In this document: positions 39,847 through 48,942 of the stretch, in pieces
Layout: each line of letters opens with the position of its first letter
How positions within the stretch are numbered: position 1 is the stretch's first letter
NCBI RefSeq assembly: GCF_004122035.1
Contig: NZ_SAXA01000004.1
Span: 62,001 to 126,000 of the forward strand
Source of the DNA: Ancylomarina salipaludis
GTDB taxonomy: Bacteria > Bacteroidota > Bacteroidia > Bacteroidales > Marinifilaceae
Direction of reading: 5' to 3'
DNA length: 64,000 nucleotides
Made by a program: the position numbers and the translations under genes
The notes under the pieces: generated by a model
The model's database searches: none
The model's input: only the letters and a program-made list of their open reading frames with translations
What the model was told of the DNA's origin: nothing

Positions 39847-40497
39847 TTATTGAGCATAAATGGGAGTTTTGTTTTCATAAATTCTTACGAAAACTACATC
39901 TTTAAAAACAAAGTTTGAATGTTCTCCAATCTCAACTATCAAATTGGATTGTGAAGCTCTTTCTTTTGTATATGTTAAATTATTAACTTGTTCAAAACTG
40001 GCTGTAACTATTCCAAGTTCTTTTATCCAATTTTTAACTAATTCATAGGTATTCTCACTTACTTTTTCAAATGAGATTTGTACTTGGAAAAATGGATTGT
40101 TTGTTGAATAATTTTGGTTGTTTTCATAGAAAAACTCTTGTACAATAGAAGGCTCACCGTCACCCTCTGTATTTTCATAAATCTTAAAAGAATAACCTTT
40201 TATTGGACAAACGATATCTCCATTATACTTAATTAATGTGTGATATTTTCCATAAGTATTTTCTGGTGTTATAACTAATATATTATCCTCGTCCTGTGAT
40301 AGTGTGTAACCATATGATTTAAGTTTCTCTTCTAATTCGTTGGATTGTAATCCAAACTCAGAAACGATTTTAATTTTTTTAATTTTCTCTATTAGGATTT
40401 CTTCTTTTGTATATTCTTCTTCATTTGGTGAGATACTTTCTTCATTTGAACTGCAAGAAATTAAAACAAGTAGTAAGAGATAGTAGATTTTTTTCAT
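39847..40497 (-). CDS. Lipoprotein of unknown function
   Basis: A 216-residue protein with a lipoprotein signal MKKIYYLLLLVLISC. The mature part starts with an acidic linker (SSNEESISPNEEEYTKEE) and continues with strand- and helix-forming segments. I recognise no family. It has lower GC than the nearby GTPase gene. It is likely an envelope-anchored protein, with nothing visible to set its role. Confidence 0.7.
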   Translation of the reverse strand: MKKIYYLLLLVLISCSSNEESISPNEEEYTKEEILIEKIKKIKIVSEFGLQSNELEEKLKSYGYTLSQDEDNILVITPENTYGKYHTLIKYNGDIVCPIKGYSFKIYENTEGDGEPSIVQEFFYENNQNYSTNNPFFQVQISFEKVSENTYELVKNWIKELGIVTASFEQVNNLTYTKERASQSNLIVEIGEHSNFVFKDVVFVRIYENKTPIYAQ

Positions 40498-40602
40498 TGT
40501 AAATTGTTAAATTTTGATATGTTTTTTATGTAGGTCACGCATTAGTTGTACCAGGTTCTTATAAATGTGTAATTAGTTTTATTTGTATATACATTGTTGT
40601 GC

Positions 40603-41661
40603 TTAGTCCTTATTCGATTTTTTATAGTTTTTAATCATTTTTCCAAAATCTTTGTCTTTTTTACGCGCTTCTGCAATGGTTGATTCAAAATGCTCTTTTT
40701 CCCGTTCCATTTTCAAGAAGTTTTCGTAGGATGATTTGTCTATTTCGCCACTTTCAACGGCCTTTAAAACGGCACAGTCTACTTCAGTGGTATGTGTACA
40801 ATCTTTAAATTTACAGTCTTTGGACAATTCAATTATTGCGTTGAATGTAATTTCTAATCCATCCTTAGAATCTGCAATTCCAACTTCTCTCATTCCCGGA
40901 TTGTCTATTAGAATCCCACTATTTTCGAGAACTAATAGTTCACGGTGACTTGTAACGTGTCGCCCTTTGTTTGTACTTGCACTAATCGTATTGGTTTTCA
41001 TCAACTGTTTACCTGATAAGTTGTTCAACAAGGTAGATTTTCCTACTCCTGATGAGCCCAATAAACAATAGGTGTTACCTTTTTCAATAATTGTTTTGAA
41101 TTTTTCAAATCCTTTTTGAGACTCATTGCTTATGGGAATTATCAGTACTTGTTTTATCCTTTCTTGAATTTTACTAACCAACTCTGATAATTTGCTATCA
41201 TTTATCAAATCAATTTTATTGAGAATGATAATTGGTTTTACCTTGGATGTATTGCAAAGGGTCAAATATCTTTCAATTCTGTTAATGTTAAAATCCCTGT
41301 CAACAGCTTGAACAATGAAGGCATAATCAATATTTGTTGCTATGATTTGCTTTTCTCCTTGTTTTCCCACCGCTTGTCTTTCAATAATTGTTTTTCTTGG
41401 GAAGACAGAATGAATAAGCACTTTATTGTTGTCATATTCAGATATTGCGACCCAATCACCAACAGCAGGGAAATCAGACCTATTCTGTGCTGTAAAACGC
41501 AAGTTTCCAACTATTTCACCTTCATATTCTTTTTCAGGGGTTTTCACAACATATCTTTCCTTGTGTTCTGAGATAACGCGTCCCACACCAAAACACTCAA
41601 GATTTTGGTCTTTTCTGTAGTTTTCTAATTCTAAATTATATCCTAAATCTTCAAGTGTCAT
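40603..41661 (-). CDS. rsgA: Ribosome small subunit-dependent GTPase A
   Basis: A 352-residue circularly permuted GTPase. Motif order is permuted as in RsgA: G4 ILNKIDL comes first, then the P-loop GSSGVGKSTLLNNL, then DNPGMREVG. The N-terminal OB-fold (VGDWVAISEYDNNKVL) binds RNA. The C-terminal zinc site is CKFKDCTHTTEVDC. It helps mature the 30S ribosomal subunit. A non-coding repeat (41701-41871) sits upstream of its start. Confidence 0.93.
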   Translation of the reverse strand: MTLEDLGYNLELENYRKDQNLECFGVGRVISEHKERYVVKTPEKEYEGEIVGNLRFTAQNRSDFPAVGDWVAISEYDNNKVLIHSVFPRKTIIERQAVGKQGEKQIIATNIDYAFIVQAVDRDFNINRIERYLTLCNTSKVKPIIILNKIDLINDSKLSELVSKIQERIKQVLIIPISNESQKGFEKFKTIIEKGNTYCLLGSSGVGKSTLLNNLSGKQLMKTNTISASTNKGRHVTSHRELLVLENSGILIDNPGMREVGIADSKDGLEITFNAIIELSKDCKFKDCTHTTEVDCAVLKAVESGEIDKSSYENFLKMEREKEHFESTIAEARKKDKDFGKMIKNYKKSNKD

Positions 41662-41700
41662 TTATTTTCTCTTGCATTAACCACAACGGTCTTGATAAGT

Positions 41701-41871
41701 TTTCGTGGGCGATTTCAAAGAGTAATCTTATCAAATCGCTAAAGAAGCAAGCCGAGTAAATTTGTTTATATTTTTGAACAAACCAATTTTATGGCTTGCT
41801 GCTTTTTATTAATTGGACTAAACTATCAAACTGCTCATCACCGCCCATGACAATTTAGCTTTTGTTTGTTT
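41701..41871 (+). repeat. Dispersed repeat, intact copy
   Basis: The left half (GTGGGCGATTTCAAAGAGT then GCAAGCCGAGTAAATTTG) matches 55936-56040, and the right half (41811-41871, with ACTAAACT, CATCA..CCCATGA, ATTTAGC) matches 52856-52917. In the other locus the halves are separated and in reverse order, with more than 3 kb between them. Comparison was made by eye. Confidence 0.55.
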
Positions 41872-41879
41872 AGTAATTT

Positions 41880-42383
41880 CTAATTCTCCTCTAATATCGT
41901 GACATTAGTATAGTCCTCGTCGGTAAAAAAATATGAATATCTAAATGATAAGTCATCTAATTTTTCATATTGATAATTTGATTCAAGGTAGAGGCCATCT
42001 TTCCCTGCTTCATCTTTCTTAAAAATTAAAAGTAGTTCTGAATTAAAGATTATCTTTATTGAATCTCCAAGTAAGTTGTTCTGTTTCAATATACCTATTG
42101 GCCTTTCTACATTTTTGTTATTTGTGGGAAAAGTACCTTTAATTACGATTTCATCATTGGGAGAAATTAATATACTTTTCAAAGAACCTTCAGAGGTTGA
42201 TAAAGTTTCGGATTCTTGTATTATACCCATTAAAACTAATTCTAATTGAGATTTTGAATTATTGCGATATACAAATTCAATATCAAATTCTCGCTCAGTA
42301 ATGGTTTCACAACTAAGGGATAAAAATACGGAACTAATAACAGCAAAGGATATTAACCACTTGATCTTTAGAACTCTTTTCAT
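41880..42383 (-). CDS. Small lipoprotein of unknown function
   Basis: The frame is open to 42515, but the start at 42383 is preferred since it opens a signal that ends SLSC (MKRVLKIKWLISFAVISSVFLSLSC). The 167-residue lipoprotein has several beta-strand-like segments and no recognised family. It is probably anchored in the envelope. Like the neighbour at 39847 it is AT-rich. Confidence 0.65.
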   Translation of the reverse strand: MKRVLKIKWLISFAVISSVFLSLSCETITEREFDIEFVYRNNSKSQLELVLMGIIQESETLSTSEGSLKSILISPNDEIVIKGTFPTNNKNVERPIGILKQNNLLGDSIKIIFNSELLLIFKKDEAGKDGLYLESNYQYEKLDDLSFRYSYFFTDEDYTNVTILEEN

Positions 42384-42557
42384 ATTTGGGTTGTTTATTA
42401 TTAAACACAACGATTGTATAACATCAATATTAATGTTATTTCTCTTATGTTCTATTAAAAAAGTACTGCTGTCATTCCAATATGCAGGATAACAACCCCT
42501 TTGAATAGGGTACACTAAATTTAAAATTTATTTGAACGAAACAGGATGATGGAGCTA

Positions 42558-42604
42558 AGTAAAACGATAAACAGATGTAAAATAGAATGACTCTTCATAA
42601 TAAA
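42558..42604 (+). repeat. 47-base dispersed repeat, copy A
   Basis: AGTAAAACGATAAACAGATG, then the shared part to ...CTCTTCATAATAAA matches 60199-60245 with about four mismatches. Both copies lie in gene-free stretches. The origin is unknown. Confidence 0.6.
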
Positions 42605-42775
42605 AGAGCAAATGTCAAATTGGGAAGGGAAAATCAGAAAAGTCTTAGAGGTTCTTAAGAGATAAAATGTGATTTATATAGCGGGGATAGCTTTTGATTT
42701 GGCTCTCTGACAATTTTCAGTCTGGAAGCCTGGTGTTTTCGCTATCTTTTGTGGGGCTAAAACTAGAGGTTTAAA

Positions 42776-43110
42776 TCACATGGGCTTATGAAGCAAAAAG
42801 GAAACACCACCCCGTCGAGTAAACTCGCCACCCTTCCTCATAAAGGAGGGGAAACTGTTAGTTGATTTTGAGAGAGTTTTCAATAAATTAAAGAGCTCTT
42901 CTTTCTCCTCCTTTTTAAGGAGGAGTGCCTTCTTCCGAATTATCGGGAGAAGGCGAGGTGGTTCTTTTAACCTCATCTATTAGTTCTTCTAAAAACTCAA
43001 AAAATCACTTGTTTTCACCACCCCGCCAAGCAGAGTTTGCCACCCCTCATCCTTCGACAGCATCTCGGCAACACTTCGACTACGCTCAGTGCGGCGTCTC
43101 GATATAACAG
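42776..43110. repeat. Intergenic repeat debris with CCACCCCG-type motifs
   Basis: Two related segments, CACCACCCCGTCGAGTAAAC and CACCACCCCGCCAAGCAGAG, flank a hairpin-rich stretch including CTCCTCCTTTTTAAGGAGGAG and TCTTCCGAAT/TCGGGAGAAG. TCCTTCGACAGCATCTCGG then ACTACGCTCAGTGC looks like a common intergenic repeat of Bacteroidota. The small ORFs here look like translations of repeat DNA. The bases from 43111 to 43326 contain nothing clear. Confidence 0.5.
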
Positions 43111-43326
43111 CTCAGGAACCGGGAGAAGGAAATTGTTACCCCGATTCAAGTCTGAACAGATATGGGGTTTAGTCATACTCTGATATTTACAGCTTACTCA
43201 TAATCAGAGTATAACAATTCAATTCTCTACGCATTTCTCTATTAAGGGGTTTCTGAGTGCGTTGTCCCGGGTTTTTCGAAGGATAGGGCAGTGTTCGTTT
43301 TTTTCACTTTGATTCAAAATCAAATT

Positions 43327-43977
43327 TGCTCCACTAAAATTTAGATCTGTTGCTTTAAAAGATACGCCACTTGCTTTAAAATTAAAATCACTTGCTCTAA
43401 AATCTTAATAAGTTGTTTCAAAATTCAAATAACCTGCACTAAAATTCTGCTCAGTAGTCTTAAAATTTAAATTACTTGCTCTAAAATCTTAGTAAGTTGT
43501 TTCAGAATTCAAATAACCTGCGCTAAAATCCTGATTAGTTGTCTTAAAATTTAAATTACTTGCTCTAAAATCTTAATAAGTTGTTTCAAAATTCAAATAA
43601 CCTGCACTAAAATCCTGCTCAGTAGTCTTAAAATTTAAATTACTTGCTCTAAAATCTTAGTAAGTTGTTTCAAAATTCAAATAACCTGCACTAAAATCCT
43701 GCTCAGTAGTCTTAAAATTTAAATTACTTGCTCTAAAATCTTAATAAGTTGTTTCAAAATTCAAATAACCTGCACTAAAATTCTGCTCAGTAGTCTTAAA
43801 ATTTAAATTACTTGCTCTAAAATCTTAGTAAGTCGTTTCAAAATCTAAATAACCTACTCTAAAATTCTGATTAGTTGTCTTAAAATTTAAATTACTTGCT
43901 CTAAAATCTTAATAAGTTGTTTCAGAATTCAAATAACCTGCACTAAAATCCTGATCAGCTGTCTTAAAATTGAGATC
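43327..43977. repeat. Tandem array of 84-bp units, each four 21-bp subunits
   Basis: Seven copies of an 84-bp unit start at 43390, 43474, 43558, 43642, 43726, 43810 and 43894. Each unit contains four 21-bp subunits with the shared core TAAAAT (or CAAAATT) and a TTG/CTG-like left end. Three looser 21-mers lie before them (43327-43389). The units are highly alike with a few base changes. In one minus-strand frame the 21-mers read as heptapeptides such as DFSAGYL and NFKTTEQ, but one TAA per unit interrupts the frame. The core A/T tracts are spaced by two helical turns. Confidence 0.93.
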
Positions 43978-43990
43978 TGTTGTTGAAAAA

Positions 43991-44028
43991 GGATGCAATA
44001 ATGGCGTTTAAAAAAAACTATTGCATCC
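43991..44028 (-). terminator. Intrinsic terminator of the adenosine deaminase gene
   Basis: On the minus strand GGATGCAATA pairs with TATTGCATCC and a T-run follows. It sits 12 bases after the stop codon of the deaminase gene and directly before the repeat array. Confidence 0.8.
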
Positions 44029-44039
44029 TTATAAAGAGC

Positions 44040-45095
44040 TTAAATATAATCCTTATGGATTTCCAGGCCTTTTTCTTTCAGTTCCTGACTGATTCGTCTT
44101 AATAACTTCACTTTTTGATTTAAGGGAAGAAAAGCCGATTTAAAACCATTCGTAATCAGGTACTTTATTTCTTTAGGAGAGAAATTAAATTCCTTAATGG
44201 CCAACATGTATTCGTCGGTCAGTGTGGTTTTCGAAATTAATCGGTTATCCGTATTGATGGTGACCCTTAGCCCCATATCAAAATAGAAACGAATGGGGTG
44301 TCGGGAATAGGATTCAATCGCTTTGGTTTGAAGATTCGAGGTGATGCACATTTCAAGCGGAATACGATGGTCATTCACATAGTTGAGCAGATCGCCATCT
44401 TCTTTTAGTCGGGTGCCATGTCCAATTCGGTTGGCTCTTACATGATGCAAGGCCTGATGGATGGATTCCGGTCCGTAGGCTTCGCCCGCATGCACCGTTG
44501 TGTTGATATTGTTATTGATGATCAGATAAAAGGCTTCTTTATGGTCTTTGGCAGGGAAGTTTTTTTCGGCACCAGCCAAATCGAAGCCCACAACGCCGTA
44601 ATTCTTATAGGCAACGCAAAGTTCGGCCAGGATATTGGTTGTTTCAGGACTTAAATGACGCAGCCCGCAGATGATGATCCCAATGGTGATATCAAAATCC
44701 TTTTCGGCTCGGCTTTTACCATCGAGCACGGCTTCAACCACTTTACTTAGCGACAGGCCCTTTTCAACATGAAGAATAGGAGAGAAGCGAATCTCGAGAT
44801 ATCTGATGTTTTCTTCGGCACAATCCTCAGCCAGTTCGTAAGTGGCCCGTTCCAAAGCAGCTTTGGTTTGCAGAACCGAACAGGTCATATCAAATGGTCG
44901 TAGATAATCGGTGAGGCTTTTACAATTGTGACCGACTTCCAGTATTTTGCGCAATTTTTCAGGATCTTTTTCGGGTAATTCAACCTGATTCTGCTTGGCT
45001 AGATCGATAATGGTTTCAACGCGCATCGATCCATCCAAATGGCAATGAAGTTCTGCTTTGGGTAAGCTTTTTATAAATTCTCGTGTTAGTTCCAA
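44040..45095 (-). CDS. add: Adenosine deaminase
   Basis: A 351-residue amidohydrolase. Zinc ligands H17 and H19 are in ELHCHLDGS. Further motifs are TTVHAGEAYGPESI (His and Glu), NRIGHGTRL and VTINTDNRLISKTTLTDEY (Asp in the metal site). It deaminates adenosine or deoxyadenosine to inosine or deoxyinosine for purine salvage. It is monocistronic with a candidate promoter at 45203-45210 and a terminator at 43991. Confidence 0.95.
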   Translation of the reverse strand: MELTREFIKSLPKAELHCHLDGSMRVETIIDLAKQNQVELPEKDPEKLRKILEVGHNCKSLTDYLRPFDMTCSVLQTKAALERATYELAEDCAEENIRYLEIRFSPILHVEKGLSLSKVVEAVLDGKSRAEKDFDITIGIIICGLRHLSPETTNILAELCVAYKNYGVVGFDLAGAEKNFPAKDHKEAFYLIINNNINTTVHAGEAYGPESIHQALHHVRANRIGHGTRLKEDGDLLNYVNDHRIPLEMCITSNLQTKAIESYSRHPIRFYFDMGLRVTINTDNRLISKTTLTDEYMLAIKEFNFSPKEIKYLITNGFKSAFLPLNQKVKLLRRISQELKEKGLEIHKDYI

Positions 45096-45202
45096 TTTTA
45101 AATGATTTTGTTAATAGAAAATAGCAAGCTTTCTAATAATAAAATGGTTGTGTATTTATCTTGTCAACAGAGATTGGATGATTGTTATTACTTAACGTTT
45201 CA

Positions 45203-45210
45203 CAAAGGTA
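45203..45210 (-). promoter_or_regulatory. Candidate -7 box of the adenosine deaminase gene
   Basis: The minus strand reads TACCTTTG, matching TAnnTTTG, about 107 bases before the start. No strong -33 TTG is present. Confidence 0.35.
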
Positions 45211-45354
45211 TCACTAATTTTTTGAAATGATAGAGTCAGTCTAAATAAGATGCTGTTTTCAGATTTTATTTGGGGGTTAGGCTTGTATAATTCAATAAAA
45301 GAGAGCAAATTGCATGACCGAATGTCTAACCTAATTTAAAGTCCCGATTTAAGA

Positions 45355-45933
45355 ATGAAACCCTGCACTGCCTTTATTTTTCTTTGTTGCTGCCTGTTTG
45401 CCTGTTCAAAACCGCAATACCCCCTTGTTGAAATTAAAACCGATTTGGGGATGATAGAATTAGAGATCTATGAAAACGAAGCACCGATTACAGCCAAACA
45501 TTTTTTAGCCAATGTAGACAAGGGTATTTTTGCTGAGGCGTGTTTCTATAGGGTTGTGCACATGAACAATCAGGAGGGGAGAGAGATTAAGATTGAGGTG
45601 ATACAGGGCGGTTTATTTCACGATTCTATTGTCGATAGCATGCCGACCATCCGTCACGAACGAACCGATCAAACGGGCATTCTACACAAAGATGGTGTGA
45701 TTTCGATGGCGCGCAATCTGCCGGGTTCGGCCAGTACCGAGTTTTTTATTTGCGTAGGCGATCAGCCTCAATTGGATGCAGGCGGACTTCGAAATCCAGA
45801 TGGGCAGGGGTTTGCCGCTTTTGGAAAAGTCATCCGCGGAATGGATGTGGTTCGGAAAATTCAAATGCAAAAAGAAGAGAACCAGATGCTCGTTGAACGC
45901 ATTCCAATTCTTTCGATGAAACGGATAAGATAA
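45355..45933 (+). CDS. Cyclophilin-type peptidyl-prolyl isomerase, lipoprotein
   Basis: A 192-residue protein with a signal ending LFAC at the lipidation Cys. The cyclophilin domain starts LVEIKTDLGMIELEIYENEAPITAKHFLA and continues with ISMARNLPGSASTEFFIC and GQGFAAFGKVIRGMDVVRKI. Some usual binding residues (F-R in the FHR motif) read as CFYRVVH. It would catalyse proline isomerisation during folding of exported proteins in the periplasm. Confidence 0.92.
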   Translation: MKPCTAFIFLCCCLFACSKPQYPLVEIKTDLGMIELEIYENEAPITAKHFLANVDKGIFAEACFYRVVHMNNQEGREIKIEVIQGGLFHDSIVDSMPTIRHERTDQTGILHKDGVISMARNLPGSASTEFFICVGDQPQLDAGGLRNPDGQGFAAFGKVIRGMDVVRKIQMQKEENQMLVERIPILSMKRIR

Positions 45934-45989
45934 CAAGATCTTTCTCTTTAATTGAGAGGGAATTATGCCTGGTTAGGGCCGATTTCAGG

Positions 45990-46943
45990 CTAAAACCATT
46001 TTTTCCTTTTGAAATAGATTAATGGAAAGATAAAACTTAAAATCAGAAGCAGAATAATAAGGGGATATCCCAAAACCCATTGTAATTCGGGCATGTATTT
46101 AAAATTCATGCCATAGATGCCGACAATCAGGGTTGGTAAGGAAATACAAACGGTGATGATGGTCAGGATTTTGAAAATCTTGTTTTGTTCCAATTCGATT
46201 TTACTATTGATATTCCCACTCAAGTCATCCAATCGGTTGAAGTTATAGCGTAAATAGTCTGCAATGACTGTCAGGTCGTCTATTTCTTCGTTTATCTTAT
46301 CGAATGAAGTGTCGTTATACTTACTGCTCTTTTTTAATAAGAGAAGGATTTTTTGAAATTCAGAGAGGGACTCTCTAATGAGCAGGTTATTGAATTTTAA
46401 GGCTGCAATATAATCCAGATCATTCTCTTTAAATTGTTTGGATTGAAGCGTTTTTTGAAAAAGATCCTTTATTTTTTTTGAAATCAGTTCAACGATATCG
46501 GCATAGTAGTCCGAGATGACACCAATCTGAAACAGAAAGAGTTGATGATAGCTTTCAAATGAAGTGCTCTTAAGGTTGTAGATATACTGGGTTAATTGAT
46601 TTAAACTTTCCTCGATATCAGGTGAAAGAAATGTAAAAACAATATTGTTTTTAATCAGAATGTAAATATCCTTTTCTTCAAAATAAGTGTTGGCTGAATA
46701 GCTTGGAATCGTAAAGTTTAAAGATAGTTGCGTGTTGGATTCGATATAATGCGAACTGATTTCGATATCCTCTTTTTTACTGAAAGAAGTTAAGTCCAGA
46801 TCGAATTTTTGGGCAATTGTTTCCAAATCGGAATGATGGAATCCGATAAACCGAATACTAAAAATGGAATCGGCTTGGTATTCAATTTCATTTACAGACT
46901 CGTAAGTTTGTACCTCATTGTTTTTGTAGTAGATTTCAATCAT
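45990..46943 (-). CDS. CorA-family magnesium/metal-ion transporter
   Basis: A 317-residue protein with a large N-terminal cytoplasmic domain and two C-terminal membrane helices (ILTIITVCISLPTLIVGI; PLIILLLILSFIFPLIYF). The signature GMN in IYGMNFKYMPEL between them forms the pore mouth in CorA channels. It transports Mg2+ or Co2+ into the cell as a pentamer. Cation specificity is not decided by the sequence alone. Confidence 0.92.
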   Translation of the reverse strand: MIEIYYKNNEVQTYESVNEIEYQADSIFSIRFIGFHHSDLETIAQKFDLDLTSFSKKEDIEISSHYIESNTQLSLNFTIPSYSANTYFEEKDIYILIKNNIVFTFLSPDIEESLNQLTQYIYNLKSTSFESYHQLFLFQIGVISDYYADIVELISKKIKDLFQKTLQSKQFKENDLDYIAALKFNNLLIRESLSEFQKILLLLKKSSKYNDTSFDKINEEIDDLTVIADYLRYNFNRLDDLSGNINSKIELEQNKIFKILTIITVCISLPTLIVGIYGMNFKYMPELQWVLGYPLIILLLILSFIFPLIYFKRKKWF

Positions 46944-47071
46944 GCTTGGTTATTTACTTTAAAATCAATGGACTCATGCATTCAGTTTGATACGACCTTT
47001 AAATTTTAGATTCGGTTTTTTTGCATATGGACTGAACCGGATTTCAGGTGATCTCTAATAGCTTAGGATAA

Positions 47072-47099
47072 AGTTGGAACGGCCAGGACCGTTCCAACT
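47072..47099 (-). terminator. Hairpin terminator after the racemase gene
   Basis: AGTTGGAACGG pairs perfectly with CCGTTCCAACT around six bases. The T-run on the minus strand is short (TTTAT). It lies 30 bases past the racemase stop. Confidence 0.6.
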
Positions 47100-47129
47100 G
47101 TTATACCTTATTTTTGCCTAAACCGGAAT

Positions 47130-48209
47130 TTAATTCCCGTTTTTAATTTTCTTATCAATATACTTAGAATTTATGATTCTGAGAATACCCATATAATCTA
47201 ATTTGAATTCAATTAAATCACCAACCTTATAGTTCTTTTTATTTTCATCAAGGTCAATGACAATCATATCTGAACTTGCACCTGCAAATTTGATGTTTTT
47301 ATCAATCAATTCAAGATGATCTGGTTCCACATCGAGCAGACCCAAATCAATAATTGCCCGATACGATGTTTTTCCAATATTCGACTGGTCAAATTCAAAG
47401 CTTTCACCTTCAACATTTGTCCCAAATTCGCCCATCGGAACAACAGGCTTTTCGATGAGTTCAATTATCTCAGAATACAAACGGAACACATCCGAATGCA
47501 TTTTCTTAAATTTGGTATTGTTGTAAATGTCTGTCCCTAAAAATAAGGTTTCGCCTACCCTGAAATGGTTAATCCCCTTAGGTAAAAGATTTTGAAAAAT
47601 CAAGGGGATTGTTACAGATGAACCCCCTGAAACATAGGGGATTTGTTTGTTAAATTTAGCTTCAATCAGTTGTTCGTACAAACTGAGCTGAATTAACTTG
47701 TCGTGATTGGGTAAAACACCATACAAGCACGACAGATTTGCTCCAATTCCCACAACCTGTATGTTTTCCAACTGAAACACACTTTCATAAAAATCCATAA
47801 AATCCTCACCGAGAACACCTTCTCTAAGCTCGCCCAATTCAATCATAATAATGATTTTATGAGTTTTATTCTGCTTTTTGGCTTCTTTTGACAGGAGCTT
47901 TATGGTTTCAAATTCAGTATTTAAGCTGATATCCGCGTATCTTACGATACTTGCTATTGAACGTTTAGCAGGCGGTTTAATGTAAATTGTTTCAATATCA
48001 GGTTTGATGGATTTTATAACCTGTAAATTCGAAACACGAGAGTCGCACACCTGTTTAATATCAAATTTCAATAATTCGCTTAAAAACGTTTTGTTTCCAC
48101 TCAAAATTTTTGAAACGATAGACAGTTCAATATTATTCTTTTTAAACAGTGTGTTGAGGTAGTTAAAATTTGCTTCTAGTTTTTTTATATCTAATGTTAT
48201 AAACGCCAT
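47130..48209 (-). CDS. Alanine/ornithine racemase-family PLP enzyme
   Basis: A 359-residue PLP enzyme with the alanine-racemase barrel. The likely cofactor Lys lies in LSIVSKILSGN (about residue 33). Later segments (IPYVSGGSSVTIPLI, INHFRVGETLFLG) fit the ornithine/lysine-type racemases and YhfX-like proteins. It would interconvert L and D forms of a small amino acid, perhaps ornithine. Its ATG overlaps the stop of a GNAT gene by one base, so the two are translationally coupled. Confidence 0.85.
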   Translation of the reverse strand: MAFITLDIKKLEANFNYLNTLFKKNNIELSIVSKILSGNKTFLSELLKFDIKQVCDSRVSNLQVIKSIKPDIETIYIKPPAKRSIASIVRYADISLNTEFETIKLLSKEAKKQNKTHKIIIMIELGELREGVLGEDFMDFYESVFQLENIQVVGIGANLSCLYGVLPNHDKLIQLSLYEQLIEAKFNKQIPYVSGGSSVTIPLIFQNLLPKGINHFRVGETLFLGTDIYNNTKFKKMHSDVFRLYSEIIELIEKPVVPMGEFGTNVEGESFEFDQSNIGKTSYRAIIDLGLLDVEPDHLELIDKNIKFAGASSDMIVIDLDENKKNYKVGDLIEFKLDYMGILRIINSKYIDKKIKNGN

Positions 48210-48655
48210 TATTTCTCCTTTTTATATCGCATTTCTATATACTTGCTGCTAAACCCAACTTTTTCGTATAAAAATCGTGCTGGATTTTCGGGTTCAACAT
48301 GTAGAGCAATGCTTCCTTCTGCGGAGTCGATGGCTTTTTGCATTAGGGCTTTTCCTATTCCTTTCCCTCTGTGGTTTTTGTGAGTTGCAATATAAACCAG
48401 GATATTTTCCGGAATATAGTCTTTCATTCCGGTTTGGTTAACGACTACTGCACCTGAAATCTCATCGTGTAAGTACGACACCAAAATGAATCCACCAAAA
48501 GAAACGCTTTCTTTCAATGCATAAGCAACTGCTTTTTCAATATCGGGTTTGGGATCTCCGTATTCCTGCAAGTTGTCAAATAGGAAGTTAATTAGGTTAC
48601 TTTTTTCTTCTAAATTCGGTTTGTTCTTAGTATTAAATACTTTTGTTTCAACCAT
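48209..48655 (-). CDS. GNAT-family N-acetyltransferase
   Basis: A 148-residue GNAT with the acetyl-CoA loop YIATHKNHRGKGIGKALM and the terminal motif NPARFLYEKVGFSS. It transfers an acetyl group to an amine. It overlaps the start of the racemase gene (TAATG arrangement), so its substrate may be a D- or L-amino acid made by that racemase. That link is inferred. Confidence 0.9.
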   Translation of the reverse strand: MVETKVFNTKNKPNLEEKSNLINFLFDNLQEYGDPKPDIEKAVAYALKESVSFGGFILVSYLHDEISGAVVVNQTGMKDYIPENILVYIATHKNHRGKGIGKALMQKAIDSAEGSIALHVEPENPARFLYEKVGFSSKYIEMRYKKEK

Positions 48656-48942
48656 AAAAATTTATCTTTTTTAAATTAAAATATCGTAGTCCATTATAAT
48701 TAAATATTTGAGAAATCCAAGTTTAAAGGCATTTTCCTGGGTTTTGCAAGTGTGGTGATTGGGCTTTTTTCATCTCTGAATAGACTGTATTTAGTAGATT
48801 AACAGTTAATTAGGATATTAGGAAGTGCATGTATTCATCTTGGTTTAAATTTTTTGAGAATTAGTGTGATATTGGTTTAATGGTATGATTTTTGACACGC
48901 TGGAGTTGTATATACATTAATGATAACCTAATGCTTCTACTG

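Noticed and set aside
42776-42976. A 66-codon ORF and an opposite 60-codon ORF at 42925
   Set aside because: They translate repeat and hairpin DNA and are not supported as genes.
43327-43977. The array considered as a CRISPR
   Set aside because: The units are almost identical throughout, without variable spacers between constant repeats, and no cas gene is in the window.
43217-43989. The array considered as an intact repeat-protein gene
   Set aside because: Every 84-bp unit has an in-frame TAA on the minus strand, and the corresponding plus-strand frame also meets a TAA in each unit.
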